A DNA stretch of 64,000 nucleotides, taken from positions 372,001-436,000 of the forward strand of contig NZ_BMSY01000004.1 in the NCBI RefSeq assembly GCF_014649395.1, in the 5' to 3' direction. The DNA comes from Streptomyces aureoverticillatus. GTDB lineage: Bacteria > Actinomycetota > Actinomycetes > Streptomycetales > Streptomycetaceae. Position 1 is the stretch's first letter, and the number at the start of each line of letters is the position of its first letter. Both the position numbers and the translations under genes were made by a program. The notes under the pieces were generated by a model. The model was given only the letters and a program-made list of their open reading frames with translations. It was not told the DNA's origin and did not search any database. Shown here piece by piece: positions 51,547 through 62,441 of this stretch.

Positions 51547-52212
51547 TCACTCGGCCTTCGTGAGGAAGGCGCTGTCCAGGTGGTTCAGCAGGTCGGAGGG
51601 CGTGGCGTACACGGCGGAGGCGCCGGCCTCCTCCAGGTCCCGCCGGGGAATGCCTCCCGACAGCAGGGCGACGCCGCGCACTCCCGCTCGGCGGGCCGCC
51701 CGCATGTCCCAGACGGTGTCGCCGACGAACACGGCCTCGTCCGGCCCACACCCTGCGATGTCCAGGGCCTGGTGGACGGGATCGGGGGCCGGTTTGCCCT
51801 CGGACACGTCGTCCGCGCTGGCGACCCCGGCGATCACCTCGTCCGCGTCGATGGCCCGGCGCAGCGCCTTCAGTTCCCCGCCGCCCGCCGAGGTCGCCAG
51901 GACGATGCGCCAGCCTCGGCGGTCGAGCGCGAGCAGGAGATCGCGGGCACCGTCCAGGGCGGCCAGCCGGTCGAAGTACGTGCCGTAGAGGGTGCTGTGC
52001 GCGGCGCTGATCTCCTCGTCACGGGTGCGGTCGCGCTCGTCGCCGAGCAGATGGGCGATGAGGTCGGTCGAGCCGAGTCCGATGGCGCGGTGGATGTCGT
52101 GCGTGGCGACCTGCTGTCCCGCTTGCCGGAACGCCTCCCACCAGGTGACCACGTGGAGATGGTTCGTGTCGGCGAGCGTTCCGTCGACGTCGAACAGCGC
52201 CGCGTGCGCCAT
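51547..52212 (-). CDS. HAD-superfamily phosphatase
   Basis: 221-residue HAD hydrolase. Motif I is ALFDVDGTLADT with the nucleophile Asp; motif II is VLATSAGG; Lys and motif III are in VSEGKPAPDPVHQALDIAGC and VFVGDTVWDM. The cap is helical (C1) and suits small phosphoesters, as in phosphoglycolate or beta-phosphoglucomutase-like enzymes. The substrate cannot be read from sequence. It begins 4 nt after the stop of the upstream hydrophilic-protein gene, so they are co-transcribed. Confidence 0.93.
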   Translation of the reverse strand: MAHAALFDVDGTLADTNHLHVVTWWEAFRQAGQQVATHDIHRAIGLGSTDLIAHLLGDERDRTRDEEISAAHSTLYGTYFDRLAALDGARDLLLALDRRGWRIVLATSAGGGELKALRRAIDADEVIAGVASADDVSEGKPAPDPVHQALDIAGCGPDEAVFVGDTVWDMRAARRAGVRGVALLSGGIPRRDLEEAGASAVYATPSDLLNHLDSAFLTKAE

Positions 52213-52216
52213 GGGC

Positions 52217-52510
52217 TCAGCCCCTTCCTGACCTGGTGCCTGGCTTGTTGCCCGGATTGTTTCCTGGCTTGTCGCCCGGCTTGTTTCGTGTCCTGCTGTC
52301 GCCCTTGTCGTGCTGGACGTTCTCCTGCGCGGTGGGGCTCGGGGTGAGCGTGTCCGCGGCCTCGCCGTCCTTCTTGTCGTCGCGCTCGTCTCCGGGGAGG
52401 CGTGTTTCCGCGTCCTCGACCTCGGCGAACACCTCCTCGGCGGCCGTTTCCGCGCCCCCTTCCGGGGTGCGCCCACTGCCCTCGTACGCGTTGCCTCGCT
52501 TGTGGTTCAT
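52217..52510 (-). CDS. Small hydrophilic Asn/Lys/Gly/Pro-rich protein
   Basis: 97 residues with no hydrophobic core. The N-half is acidic (EEVFAEVEDAETRLPGDERDDKKDG). The C-half is a repeated NKPGDKPGNNPGNKPG, coded by DNA repeats near 52225-52290. ATG 52510 follows GGAGGT. Composition fits an intrinsically disordered protein, perhaps stress related. It lies between the P450 and HAD genes on the same strand. Confidence 0.8.
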   Translation of the reverse strand: MNHKRGNAYEGSGRTPEGGAETAAEEVFAEVEDAETRLPGDERDDKKDGEAADTLTPSPTAQENVQHDKGDSRTRNKPGDKPGNNPGNKPGTRSGRG

Positions 52511-52530
52511 GGCGGACCTCCGGTTTCCGG

Positions 52531-53772
52531 TCAGTGCACTTCGGAGATGACGAAGCCGCTGCGCGGCCCGGTCGGCACCCGGCTGAGCGGGATGCGCAGG
52601 TCCTGCTCGGGGACCTGGTACTGAAGCCGCGCGAGACGCGGCAACACGGTGCTCAACACCGCGAGGGTGATGTCCTCGCCGGGGCAGCGGTGCCCTTCGG
52701 CGGCCTCCCCGCCGCCTTGCGGGACGAGTTCGTCACGTCCGGGTTCGCGGCCCAGGAAGCGCTCGGGGTCGAACATGTAGGGGTCGTGCCACAGCTCCGG
52801 GTCGTGGTTCTGTCCGTAGATGTCGAGGAGGACGAGGGTGCCCTCCGGGATCGCTTCGCCGCGCCATTCCACGTCATCGGGGGCGAGCCCGGCGACGAAC
52901 GGCGCGAACGGGTAGAAGCGCCGCAGCTCGTGGGCGAACGCCCGGGCATAGCCCTCGCTGTCCGCGGCCAGCCGTTCCCGCAGCCCTGGGTTGCGGTGCA
53001 GCGCGTGGGCACCGAACACGGCGTACCAGGTGATGGCGGCGGTGGGACGGATGACGTTGAGGATCTCGACGGCGGCGGTGTGCGGGTCGAGCAGTTCGCC
53101 GTCGGCGTCACGGTGGGCGGCCACCGCCTGCACCACGGAGGGCGGTCGCTCGCCGTCCGCCGGCGCGTCACCGCCGGCCGAGCGGATCTCCTCGACCAGC
53201 CGGGCCAGGCGTTTCTCCTGCCGCCGCCGGGCGCGCCGCGCCTGCCAGTGCCGGGGTCCGGCCGTCGCGAATCCGTCGACCATCGCCACCAGGTCGCGTG
53301 CGGTGCGTCGCGCCCCGTCGTCCGGGCGGTCGCCGAGCGGCACGCCTGCCCACGCGCACACGGCCCGCGTGATGAGGACACTCACCTCGTCGAACAGCGT
53401 CACTTCAGAACGGCCGGTCCACTCCTTGCTCGCCCTCTCCCACTCCTCGGCGACCTGGCGCGCCAGCAGGGCGACGCCCGACGCGTCCTTGAGGAGCGAC
53501 ACGAAGAGGGCCTTGCGCCGACGGTGCTCCGGCCCGTCCAGGGTGTGCACCGCGCCCTTGCCGAAGAGCGTGCTCAGCACCGGTTCGGGCAGGGCCGTGC
53601 GGCGCCGGACATGGTTCTCGTCGTAGAAGAACGCGACAGCGGCCGGGCCGCGCAGGGCGATGGCGGGCTTGCCCAGCAGGCGCGTCCGGACGGGGCCCGG
53701 CCCCTTGCGACGGCTCAGGTCGGGAAGCCACGCGTACCCCTGGGTGAGAAGCGGCAGTGTGTTGTCCACCAT
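52531..53772 (-). CDS. Cytochrome P450, CYP152-type fatty acid peroxygenase
   Basis: 413-residue heme protein. The Cys ligand is in QGGGEAAEGHRCPGEDITLAVL near residue 362, and the I-helix has NVIRPTAAITWYAVFGAHAL, the Arg-Pro pair of CYP152 enzymes that lets the substrate carboxylate serve as acid-base partner with H2O2. FYPFAPFVAGLAPDDVEW matches the substrate-binding region. No redox partner gene is near, consistent with peroxide use. ATG 53772 has GGGAGG upstream. It may share transcription with the membrane-protein genes upstream. Confidence 0.92.
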   Translation of the reverse strand: MVDNTLPLLTQGYAWLPDLSRRKGPGPVRTRLLGKPAIALRGPAAVAFFYDENHVRRRTALPEPVLSTLFGKGAVHTLDGPEHRRRKALFVSLLKDASGVALLARQVAEEWERASKEWTGRSEVTLFDEVSVLITRAVCAWAGVPLGDRPDDGARRTARDLVAMVDGFATAGPRHWQARRARRRQEKRLARLVEEIRSAGGDAPADGERPPSVVQAVAAHRDADGELLDPHTAAVEILNVIRPTAAITWYAVFGAHALHRNPGLRERLAADSEGYARAFAHELRRFYPFAPFVAGLAPDDVEWRGEAIPEGTLVLLDIYGQNHDPELWHDPYMFDPERFLGREPGRDELVPQGGGEAAEGHRCPGEDITLAVLSTVLPRLARLQYQVPEQDLRIPLSRVPTGPRSGFVISEVH

Positions 53773-53905
53773 GAGGTCCTCCCGGTCGTCCGTTCCCCTC
53801 GACTCCTCTCGACCCTCCGTCGGGAGGGACGGCGACACCACTGGAACGAGGCTGAACGTGCGTGGTCGATCACTGTGGTCGGGTGCCCCGGCCCGCGCCG
53901 GTGAA

Positions 53906-54595
53906 TCAGCCCTCCACGCCCGTCGAGTCGTGTGCGGCGCCGACCGGCTTGGACTCCGGTGAACCACGGTGGCGGAGGTAGACGGAGAAGATGGCCATCG
54001 AGCCGACGGCGAGGAGCTCCGACTGCCAGTTCTGCAGGGTCCGGTCCCAGAAGTCCGCCGCGGTCAGGTACTGGCCCCAGCCGATGGGGGCCTGGAGGTC
54101 GCGCAGGTGCTGTTCGTTGAAGGCGGCGCAGCCGGCGATGGACTGCGCGAGCCAGGACAGCAGGAAGAGGCCGCACATGAGAATGCCGAGCGAGCGGGAG
54201 TAGAGCACTTGGCGGACTCCGTCCGCGGCCGCCCACGCGGGTGAGCTCGCGCGGGCGTGACGTCCGGTCTTCTGCTCGGCGTCGGTGCCCGTGCCCTCCC
54301 TGCCGATCTCCTTGGATTCGGGGGAGCCGCGCTGGAGCAGCCAGACGGTCGCGTAGATGTAGAGGAAGAACTGCAGGTACTCGGACTGCCAGTTCTCGGT
54401 GACGTCGACGGCGAAGTCGGTGCTGAGGAGGTAGGCGCCGAACGGCAGCGGCGACAGGCCGGTGGCGATCAGGTCGTTGTTGTACTCGGCGTGACCGGCG
54501 AGCGCCTGGCCCGCCAGGGTGAGGAGGAACCCGAGACCGAACGCCAGCGTCAGGCCGTTCTCCATGAGGAAACGGCGCGCCCGGGAGGATGTCAC
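53906..54595 (-). CDS. DUF6766-like membrane protein with duplicated half
   Basis: 229-residue protein with four or more hydrophobic helices in two similar halves: ENGLTLAFGLGFLLTLAGQALAGHAEYNNDL and SRSLGILMCGLFLLSWLAQSIAGCAAFNEQHL, each followed by a PFGAYLLSTDFAVDVTENWQSEYLQFF / GWGQYLTAADFWDRTLQNWQSELLAV segment. Each ends with LRHRGSPESK-type sequence (QRGSPESKE, HRGSPESKP), so it is an internal duplication. The GTG start overlaps the stop of a 27-codon ORF by 4 nt (GTGA). Confidence 0.88.
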   Translation of the reverse strand: MTSSRARRFLMENGLTLAFGLGFLLTLAGQALAGHAEYNNDLIATGLSPLPFGAYLLSTDFAVDVTENWQSEYLQFFLYIYATVWLLQRGSPESKEIGREGTGTDAEQKTGRHARASSPAWAAADGVRQVLYSRSLGILMCGLFLLSWLAQSIAGCAAFNEQHLRDLQAPIGWGQYLTAADFWDRTLQNWQSELLAVGSMAIFSVYLRHRGSPESKPVGAAHDSTGVEG

Positions 54596-54675
54596 TGCCG
54601 TGTCGCTCCCATCGCGATGAAGTACGCGAGGCCGCCGAGGATGACGACCACGTAGAGGCCGAAGAGGTAACGCAT
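54592..54675 (-). CDS. 27-residue single-helix membrane peptide
   Basis: Encodes MRYLFGLYVVVILGGLAYFI followed by AMGATRQ: one transmembrane helix with a basic C-terminus. It starts 6 nt after the lipoprotein stop and its TGA overlaps the GTG of the DUF6766-like gene, so the three genes are tightly packed. A GGCGGG just upstream could serve as a weak ribosome site. Size and coupling resemble small regulatory or scaffold peptides of membrane complexes. The family is not known to me. Confidence 0.7.
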   Translation of the reverse strand: MRYLFGLYVVVILGGLAYFIAMGATRQ

Positions 54676-54681
54676 GGGATG

Positions 54682-55122
54682 TCACCCGCCTTTGAGCAGG
54701 CAGTCGTAGGGCCGCTCCGCGGTGTCCGGCGGGGTGCAGCCCGCCGCTGTGATCTTCCAGTCGCCGTCGATGGACGCGAGGAACAGGGTGTCCCGGTCGA
54801 GCACCACCCGTGCCTGGCGGCCGTAGACATCGACGCCGGTGACCCGGTGGGCCACGGGCAGGCCAAGATCTCGCAAGGCCTCGGGGCAGGCGGACTCCGC
54901 GTCGAGTTCGAGCTCTTCGCGGGTGGCGGGCGCCAGGTCGCGGCAGGCGGTCTGCGGCCTGAGGTGGGACCGCTGGAAGTGTTCCGCCACGGCGGTGGCC
55001 GCCGACTCCCTGCCCGCGAGTGACGAGCAGCCGGCCAGGGCCAGCACAGCCGCGCCGGTCAGGAACCTGGTCGGCAACCCGGCCGGCAACCCGGCCGGCA
55101 GCAGCCAGTTCCCGGATGGCAT
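54682..55122 (-). CDS. Lipoprotein with NTF2-like fold candidate
   Basis: 146-residue exported lipoprotein. Signal LPTRFLTGAAVLALAGC ends in lipobox LAGC. The mature part has AVAEHFQRSHLRPQTACRDLAPATREELELDAESACPEALRDLGLP and ends DWKITAAGCTPPDTAERPYDCLLKGG with paired cysteines. Its pattern of hydrophobic strands and DGDWKIT resembles small secreted NTF2-like proteins. ATG 55122 has AAAGGGG upstream. It is the first gene of the packed lipoprotein-peptide-membrane-protein unit. Confidence 0.83.
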   Translation of the reverse strand: MPSGNWLLPAGLPAGLPTRFLTGAAVLALAGCSSLAGRESAATAVAEHFQRSHLRPQTACRDLAPATREELELDAESACPEALRDLGLPVAHRVTGVDVYGRQARVVLDRDTLFLASIDGDWKITAAGCTPPDTAERPYDCLLKGG

Positions 55123-55409
55123 CCGGCCGCCCCTTTCTCTGGCATCTCTCGCGACGGGCTCCCTCGGGCTCGGCGAGCTCCCTCGGGCTCCTCGGGGGAC
55201 TATCGCCGCCGGCCCGTCGGTGGCGGTGAACTCCCGCGACGACACGCAGCAGACTCCCCCGGACAGAGGGCGGCGCGAAGAGCCGCCGGTCACGGCCGGA
55301 CGTCGCCGCGTACGTGGCATCACCCTGAACCGCGCCCGGCCCCGCGCCCCTGCGCCCCGCGCCCCGCGCCCGGGGTGATGAGCAGGGACACCCTGGTCAC
55401 CGGATGCGT

Positions 55410-56255
55410 TCAGGCCCGGGCGCGCATGATGTCGATGTTCCCGTGCCGGCTGCGGGCGCGGACCTGGACGGTTTCCTCGGTCTTGGCCGGGCTCTCGGAG
55501 GCCGTGAGCATGTTGCGCACCTGCCCGGAGCCGGTGCCGGCGTCGAGATGGGCGGCCGTGCCCTCGCGGATGCCGACCTCGATGGCGCCGTAGGAGGTCT
55601 CCAACTCGACGGTTCCGCGGGCCACGTCGGCCGCGCGCAGGGTGCCGTGGGCGGTGGTCGCGGCGACCGAACTCTCGGCGCGCGCGATGTCGATCCCGCC
55701 GTTGCCGCTCTCCGCCCGCAGCTCACCGGTCACCACGCCGACGGTCGTCGAGCCGTGCGTGCTCTTCAGGACGGCGGAGCCGTCGACGGTGCCGACGCGC
55801 AGGCTGCCGGAGCTGGTGGTGATCTCGGCCGCGCCCTCGACCCGGTCCACGGTGATGGAGCCGTGCGACGCGGTGACCCGCAGCGGCCCGGTGGTGTCAA
55901 GGCGGACGTCGCCGGACGAGGTCTTCACGTCGACCTCACCGAGCCGGCCCTCGCCGAGCACCTGGGCCCAGGCGCCGGTCATGTCGACGCGTGAGCCGGT
56001 GGGCAGTTCGACCGTGATGTCGACGGTGCCGGTGCGGCCCAGGATGTTCCGCTGCTTGGGCGTACGGACGGTCAGGGTGCCGCCTGCGTACGTCACGTCG
56101 GTCTGCTCGGCGTCCCGCACGTCCTGGCTCTTCTTCGGGTCGCGGGGCCGCACCTCGACGAGGGTGTCGCGGCGGTCGCCCGCGGTGAAGCGGATGGCTC
56201 CGGCCTCCACGCGAGCGGTGACCGAGATCGGGTCGGGAGTGTCGAAAGAAGGCAT
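55410..56255 (-). CDS. DUF4097-family beta-helix protein
   Basis: 281-residue protein made of repeated short beta strands (about ten units): DVKTSSGDVRLDTTGPLRVTASHGSITVDRVEGAAEITTSSGSLRVGTVDGSAVLKSTHGSTTVG. This is the adhesin-like parallel beta helix of DUF4097/DUF4098. No signal peptide is visible, so it is probably cytosolic. GAGGACG precedes ATG 56255. In other Streptomyces this gene often follows a HicB-like gene; none is next to it here. A 28-bp palindrome lies 82-109 nt upstream. Confidence 0.88.
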   Translation of the reverse strand: MPSFDTPDPISVTARVEAGAIRFTAGDRRDTLVEVRPRDPKKSQDVRDAEQTDVTYAGGTLTVRTPKQRNILGRTGTVDITVELPTGSRVDMTGAWAQVLGEGRLGEVDVKTSSGDVRLDTTGPLRVTASHGSITVDRVEGAAEITTSSGSLRVGTVDGSAVLKSTHGSTTVGVVTGELRAESGNGGIDIARAESSVAATTAHGTLRAADVARGTVELETSYGAIEVGIREGTAAHLDAGTGSGQVRNMLTASESPAKTEETVQVRARSRHGNIDIMRARA

Positions 56256-56336
56256 GTCTGTACCGTCCTCATGAGTCCTGGGCGAAGAAACTGATCGAAG
56301 CGGGCCGGGGGCGAATTCAGCAGCACCTCCGTCCGT

Positions 56337-56364
56337 GACGCCATCATGGCACCATGATGGCGTC
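56337..56364. promoter_or_regulatory. Perfect 28-bp palindrome upstream of DUF4097 gene
   Basis: GACGCCATCATGG-CA-CCATGATGGCGTC: 13-bp arms around CA, 82-109 nt before the DUF4097 ATG. The length and ATGATGG arms fit a PadR- or GntR-size dimeric operator. No regulator gene is adjacent. Confidence 0.7.
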
Positions 56365-56493
56365 GCACGCAACCCAGATGACGCCACGTCGGGAGTGGCG
56401 CCAAGAATGGCCTTCCTGGCTGCAGAAACACGAAGATGGCCGACACGCGCCACAGCGACGCCACGCGTACGCATCCGTCTCCTGGAAAACGAA

Positions 56494-56533
56494 ATGGCAC
56501 CGGACGGCACCAATCGGTGCCGTCCGGTGCCAT
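56494..56533 (-). terminator. UvrA-like gene terminator hairpin
   Basis: 18-bp perfect stem, ATGGCACCGGACGGCACC (56494-56511) with its complement (56516-56533), 4-nt AATC loop. It lies about 84-123 nt beyond the UvrA-like stop. It could also act on any transcript reading in from the DUF4097 side. Confidence 0.8.
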
Positions 56534-56616
56534 GTGATGCCGACCGGGGTTCTGCGCGGCCCAGGCGCGCGCCACCCGGCCGAGCCTTCGCCCACGGCCG
56601 GGTGCCCAGGTCCCCG

Positions 56617-59010
<2,394 letters not shown>

Positions 59011-59101
59011 CGCGTCTCCATCTGTCGGGCGGAGCCGCCCTCTGTCCCGGCGGGTCCGCCCTGTCTCTTGGGCGGCCCCGCCGTCACGGGTGCCCAGCCG
59101 C

Positions 59102-59515
59102 TCACTTCACCTGCTGGATGCGGATCATGTTGCCCGAGGGGTCGCGCACGGCGCAGTCGCGGACGCCGTACGGCTGGTCGGTCGGCTCCTGGACGACCTC
59201 GACGACGCCGATGCCCTGGAGGGTCTCGAAGGTGGCGTCGACGTCGGCGGTGGCCAGGACGATGCCGCCGTAGGTGCCCTTGGCCATCATCTCGGCGATG
59301 ACCTGGCGTTCGTCGTCGGTGATGCCGGGGTCGGCGGCGGGCGGGGTCAGGACGATGGAGGTGCCGGGCTGGCCGGCGGGACCGACCGTGATCCAGCGCA
59401 TCCCTTCGTACCCGACGTCGTTGCGGACCTCGAAGCCGAGGGCGTCGCGGTAGAAGGCCAGGGAGGCCTCCGGGTCGTTGTGCGGGAGGAAGCTCGCGTG
59501 AATGGTGATGTCCAT
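59102..59515 (-). CDS. VOC/glyoxalase-like protein
   Basis: 137-residue single VOC domain: MDITIHASFLPHNDPEASLAFYRDALGFEVRNDVGYEGMRW, with GVVEVVQEPTDQPYGVRDCAVRDPSGNMIRIQQVK at the end. Metal ligands His6, a middle Glu and the late Asp/Asn pattern are partly present (the usual last Glu is Asn), so it may be a non-metal member. ATG 59515 and an upstream GTG 59524 are both possible. It is 10 nt upstream of the AraC gene stop in the opposite reading sense; both are on the minus strand, with AraC upstream. Confidence 0.88.
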   Translation of the reverse strand: MDITIHASFLPHNDPEASLAFYRDALGFEVRNDVGYEGMRWITVGPAGQPGTSIVLTPPAADPGITDDERQVIAEMMAKGTYGGIVLATADVDATFETLQGIGVVEVVQEPTDQPYGVRDCAVRDPSGNMIRIQQVK

Positions 59516-59525
59516 GCCCGTCACG

Positions 59526-59968
<443 letters not shown>

Positions 59969-59969
<1 letters not shown>

Positions 59970-59984
59970 GTACGAGATCGTACG
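59969..59984. promoter_or_regulatory. 16-bp inverted repeat at AraC start
   Basis: CGTACGA-GA-TCGTACG, perfect 7-bp arms, directly at and upstream of the GTG start codon of the AraC-type gene. A protein bound here would block translation initiation or transcription. Confidence 0.55.
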
Positions 59985-60089
59985 CTCCGGAGCTCGGCCG
60001 CGTTTGGGACCGGCGAGCGCGGACACCGGACGCGGCGCGCATTGCCCCACCCCTCGATGCGGGGAGCGGGCCGGGCCGGTCCCCGACCT

Positions 60090-61094
60090 TCAGCGCGCCG
60101 CGCTCAGCTCGGCGTACAGCTCCGGCCCCGTCCACGTGCGCGGTGTGGACTCCGCCGCGTGCACCAGGGCGACGAGGCGCGCGTTCGCGGGGGCGCTCTG
60201 GCCGTGGGCGGCGGCGAGGGCGACGATCTCGCCCTGCAGTGAGTCGATCTCCGTGGGCCGGCCGCGCTGCAGGTCCTCCCACATCGAGGAGCGCGCGCGG
60301 GCGTCGATCTTGAGGGATGCCGCCGCCACCCGGCGGAAGACGGCGTCGGGCAGCCCCAGTACGTATGGGGTGATGCCGGGCGCGGTGGGCCCGAGGCGGG
60401 CGGGAGTGACGCCGGCGGCGCGGTAGGCGGCGAGGGCCTCGCGCTGGCACAGGGCAAGGCAGCGTCGGTAGGCCCGCAGGCCGAGCTGGTCGCGCAGCGG
60501 CAGCCCGGAGAGGGCGTTGATCGCGTTGTTCAGGTTCATCAGCAGCTTGGCGTGCTGCACTTCGGACATGTCGGCGCGGGCCTCGACGGGCAGGCCCGCC
60601 TCACCGAAGGCGGCGAAGAGCGTGTCGTCGGGCTCGGCCATGAGCCTGCCCGGCATGCCCTGGTGCACGGTGCCCGGCGCGGACTGCACCACGTTGTAGG
60701 GCACCATCCCGGCCAGCACGGTGCGGCCGGGAAGCGCGGCGCGCAGGGTGGCCGGGTTGTGCAGCCCGTTCTGGAAGCTGACCACGACGCTGTTCGGGGC
60801 GAGATGAGCGGCGAGATCCTTGGCAGCGGTCTCAGTGCCGACGGTCTTCACGGTGACCAGCACATAGTCGGCGTCGGCCGCGGCGTCGGCGCGGGTGGCC
60901 AGCGTCAGTTGGTCCGGCGTGAGGTGGACGGGCGGGCGGACGGAGGTACTGAGGGTGAGCCCCCTCTCGGCCAGCACATCCATGGCGGCGGGCCGGCCGA
61001 TGAACGCCACGTCATACCCGGCGGCGACGAGGTGGCCGCCAAGATGACAGCCGATGCTGCCGGCGCCGAGGACAGCGAAGCGGGGCTTGGACAT
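60090..61094 (-). CDS. Ketopantoate reductase family oxidoreductase (PanE/ApbA-like)
   Basis: 334-residue NADPH-dependent reductase. The Rossmann motif is FAVLGAGSIGCHLGGHLVAAGYDVAFIGR (5-33). SFQNGLHNPATLRAAL and the catalytic-Lys region KLLMNLNNAINALSG are family markers, together with SMWEDLQRGRPTEIDSLQGEIV near 265. True PanE makes pantoate for coenzyme A; Streptomyces also carries related enzymes on other 2-oxo acids. AGGAG precedes ATG 61094. Confidence 0.92.
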   Translation of the reverse strand: MSKPRFAVLGAGSIGCHLGGHLVAAGYDVAFIGRPAAMDVLAERGLTLSTSVRPPVHLTPDQLTLATRADAAADADYVLVTVKTVGTETAAKDLAAHLAPNSVVVSFQNGLHNPATLRAALPGRTVLAGMVPYNVVQSAPGTVHQGMPGRLMAEPDDTLFAAFGEAGLPVEARADMSEVQHAKLLMNLNNAINALSGLPLRDQLGLRAYRRCLALCQREALAAYRAAGVTPARLGPTAPGITPYVLGLPDAVFRRVAAASLKIDARARSSMWEDLQRGRPTEIDSLQGEIVALAAAHGQSAPANARLVALVHAAESTPRTWTGPELYAELSAAR

Positions 61095-61266
61095 GGGGGC
61101 TCCTGGGGCTCCTGCGATCGGGCAGTGGGGGCAATGGGGCAAGCGGGCTGGGACAAGCGGCTGAGACAAGCAGGGTCCAGCCTTGTCCAGGAGCACACCG
61201 CTGACCAGGCCCCGGCCGTATGCGTCGGCCTACACGATGGCGAGCGCGGCTGCTTTGCGTCGAAAA

Positions 61267-61282
61267 TCGAACATACGATCTA
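61267..61282 (+). promoter_or_regulatory. LexA-box-like sequence
   Basis: TCGAACATACGATCTA matches the actinobacterial SOS consensus TCGAAC-N4-GTTCGA at 10 of 12 fixed positions, 10 nt before the ATG of the small gene at 61292. Two mismatches lie in the right half-site. Confidence 0.35.
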
Positions 61283-61291
61283 CTGGAGGGC

Positions 61292-61531
61292 ATGGACCGC
61301 CACACCTTCCCCGCAGACCTCCTGGAGACCCAGACGGCCTGGTACGTCACGTACGAGCAGCTTGCCGCAGCCACGGTCGACGACGGTGCGGCGGCGTACC
61401 GTCGTCGGCTGCTGCGGCTGTCCCGGCTGATCGCCGCGCACCCCTTCTGGCAGACGCGGGCAGGCACGCCCGCGGCCCGGGTCGCGCTCAAGGAGGTGGC
61501 CCGAGCGCGGGCGGCGGGGGCGACGCGGTGA
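61292..61531 (+). CDS. Small hypothetical protein
   Basis: 79 residues: MDRHTFPADLLETQTAWYVTYEQLAAATVDDGAAAYRRRLLRLSRLIAAHPFWQTRAGTPAARVALKEVARARAAGATR. All-helical appearance with an FPADL...W...Y N-terminal pattern that recurs in small Streptomyces proteins. GGAGGG is upstream of ATG 61292, and a LexA-box-like sequence lies right before it. Function is unknown; a DNA-damage link is only suggestive. Confidence 0.72.
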   Translation: MDRHTFPADLLETQTAWYVTYEQLAAATVDDGAAAYRRRLLRLSRLIAAHPFWQTRAGTPAARVALKEVARARAAGATR

Positions 61532-61656
61532 CGCCCGCCGGGCGGCTGTCTCCCCCGTCCGGCAAGGGCGTTTCGGCAGCTCAGGCGTGCGCCGCGTAGG
61601 GTGTTCCGGCGATCGGGAGCAAGACGATCGGGAGCAACCGGCGCGAGGGGGAGACG

Positions 61657-62313
61657 ATGAGCGGGCACGAGACGACCGTGGCACCAGGCGCGGCGGCTAC
61701 GGCTACGGCTACGCCGAGTGGGCCGCGACCGCCCATGTCCGGCGTACGGAAGCTGGTCGGCTCCTTGCTGTGGGCCGTGCTGCTTCCCGGGCTGCTGGTC
61801 CTCGGCGCCGACATCGGGCAGTGGGTGATGTGGCTCGGCGTGGTCGTCATGCTGGCGACCGTCGCCGTCACCGCTTGCCTGATCGGCGGCATCTGGCACC
61901 GGGCCGGGGCCGCGACGCTCGCCTGCTTCAGCGGTTTCGCCCTCACCCTCTTCGCCGGGCCCGCCGTGTACGAGGTCTACATGAAGTCCTACGGCGACCC
62001 GGCCCCCGCCGTGGTGACCGAGGTGGTGGACACCGACAGTCGGCGCGGCGCCGAGATGTTCTGCACCGTGCGGGAGACCGGCGGGGACCGCGAGACGTAC
62101 GAGGTGTCCCAGCAGGAGAACTGCTTCGGCCAGGCCAAGGAGGGCGACCGCGTCGAGATCCGCAAGGATCCGCTCGGCCTGCTCGACCCTCGGCTGCCGG
62201 ACAGCCCGGACGACCGGAGCACCACGCGGATCACTGTCGGCATCGCGGCCGGACTCACGTCGCTCACCGCGGCCACGACGTTCTACGGGGGACAGCGGCG
62301 CAGGGATTGGTAG
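61657..62313 (+). CDS. Hypothetical membrane protein, DUF3592-like
   Basis: 218 residues. A Thr/Ala-rich N-terminus is followed by two helices (LVGSLLWAVLLPGLLVLGADIGQW and WLGVVVMLATVAVTACLIGGIW), a third (ATLACFSGFALTLFAGPAVY), a soluble strand-rich part (AVVTEVVDTDSRRGAEMFCTVRETGGDRETYEVSQQENCFGQAKEGDRVEIRKDP) with two cysteines, and a last helix. This layout resembles DUF3592 proteins. GAGGGGGAGA lies upstream of ATG 61657. Function unknown. Confidence 0.8.
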   Translation: MSGHETTVAPGAAATATATPSGPRPPMSGVRKLVGSLLWAVLLPGLLVLGADIGQWVMWLGVVVMLATVAVTACLIGGIWHRAGAATLACFSGFALTLFAGPAVYEVYMKSYGDPAPAVVTEVVDTDSRRGAEMFCTVRETGGDRETYEVSQQENCFGQAKEGDRVEIRKDPLGLLDPRLPDSPDDRSTTRITVGIAAGLTSLTAATTFYGGQRRRDW

Positions 62314-62441
62314 CCCGCGCAGCGGCCGGGTCCGACCGGCGACGAGCACGCATCGTGCCGCGCGCCCGTGGCCGGCACGAATCGTGACGCGCCTGTGGCC
62401 GGAAGCGTGGGCTCCGCCACAGCCGTCCTGATGGAGCCTGC

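Larger units (their letters stand above)
56256..56616. other. Gap between DUF4097 and UvrA-like genes
   Basis: 361 nt without a credible gene. It contains a 28-bp palindrome (56337-56364), a row of shorter ATGGCRCC-like sequences, and the large hairpin at 56494-56533. An open frame of 83-92 codons crosses it on each strand but both are low-complexity and have no ribosome site. Confidence 0.65.
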
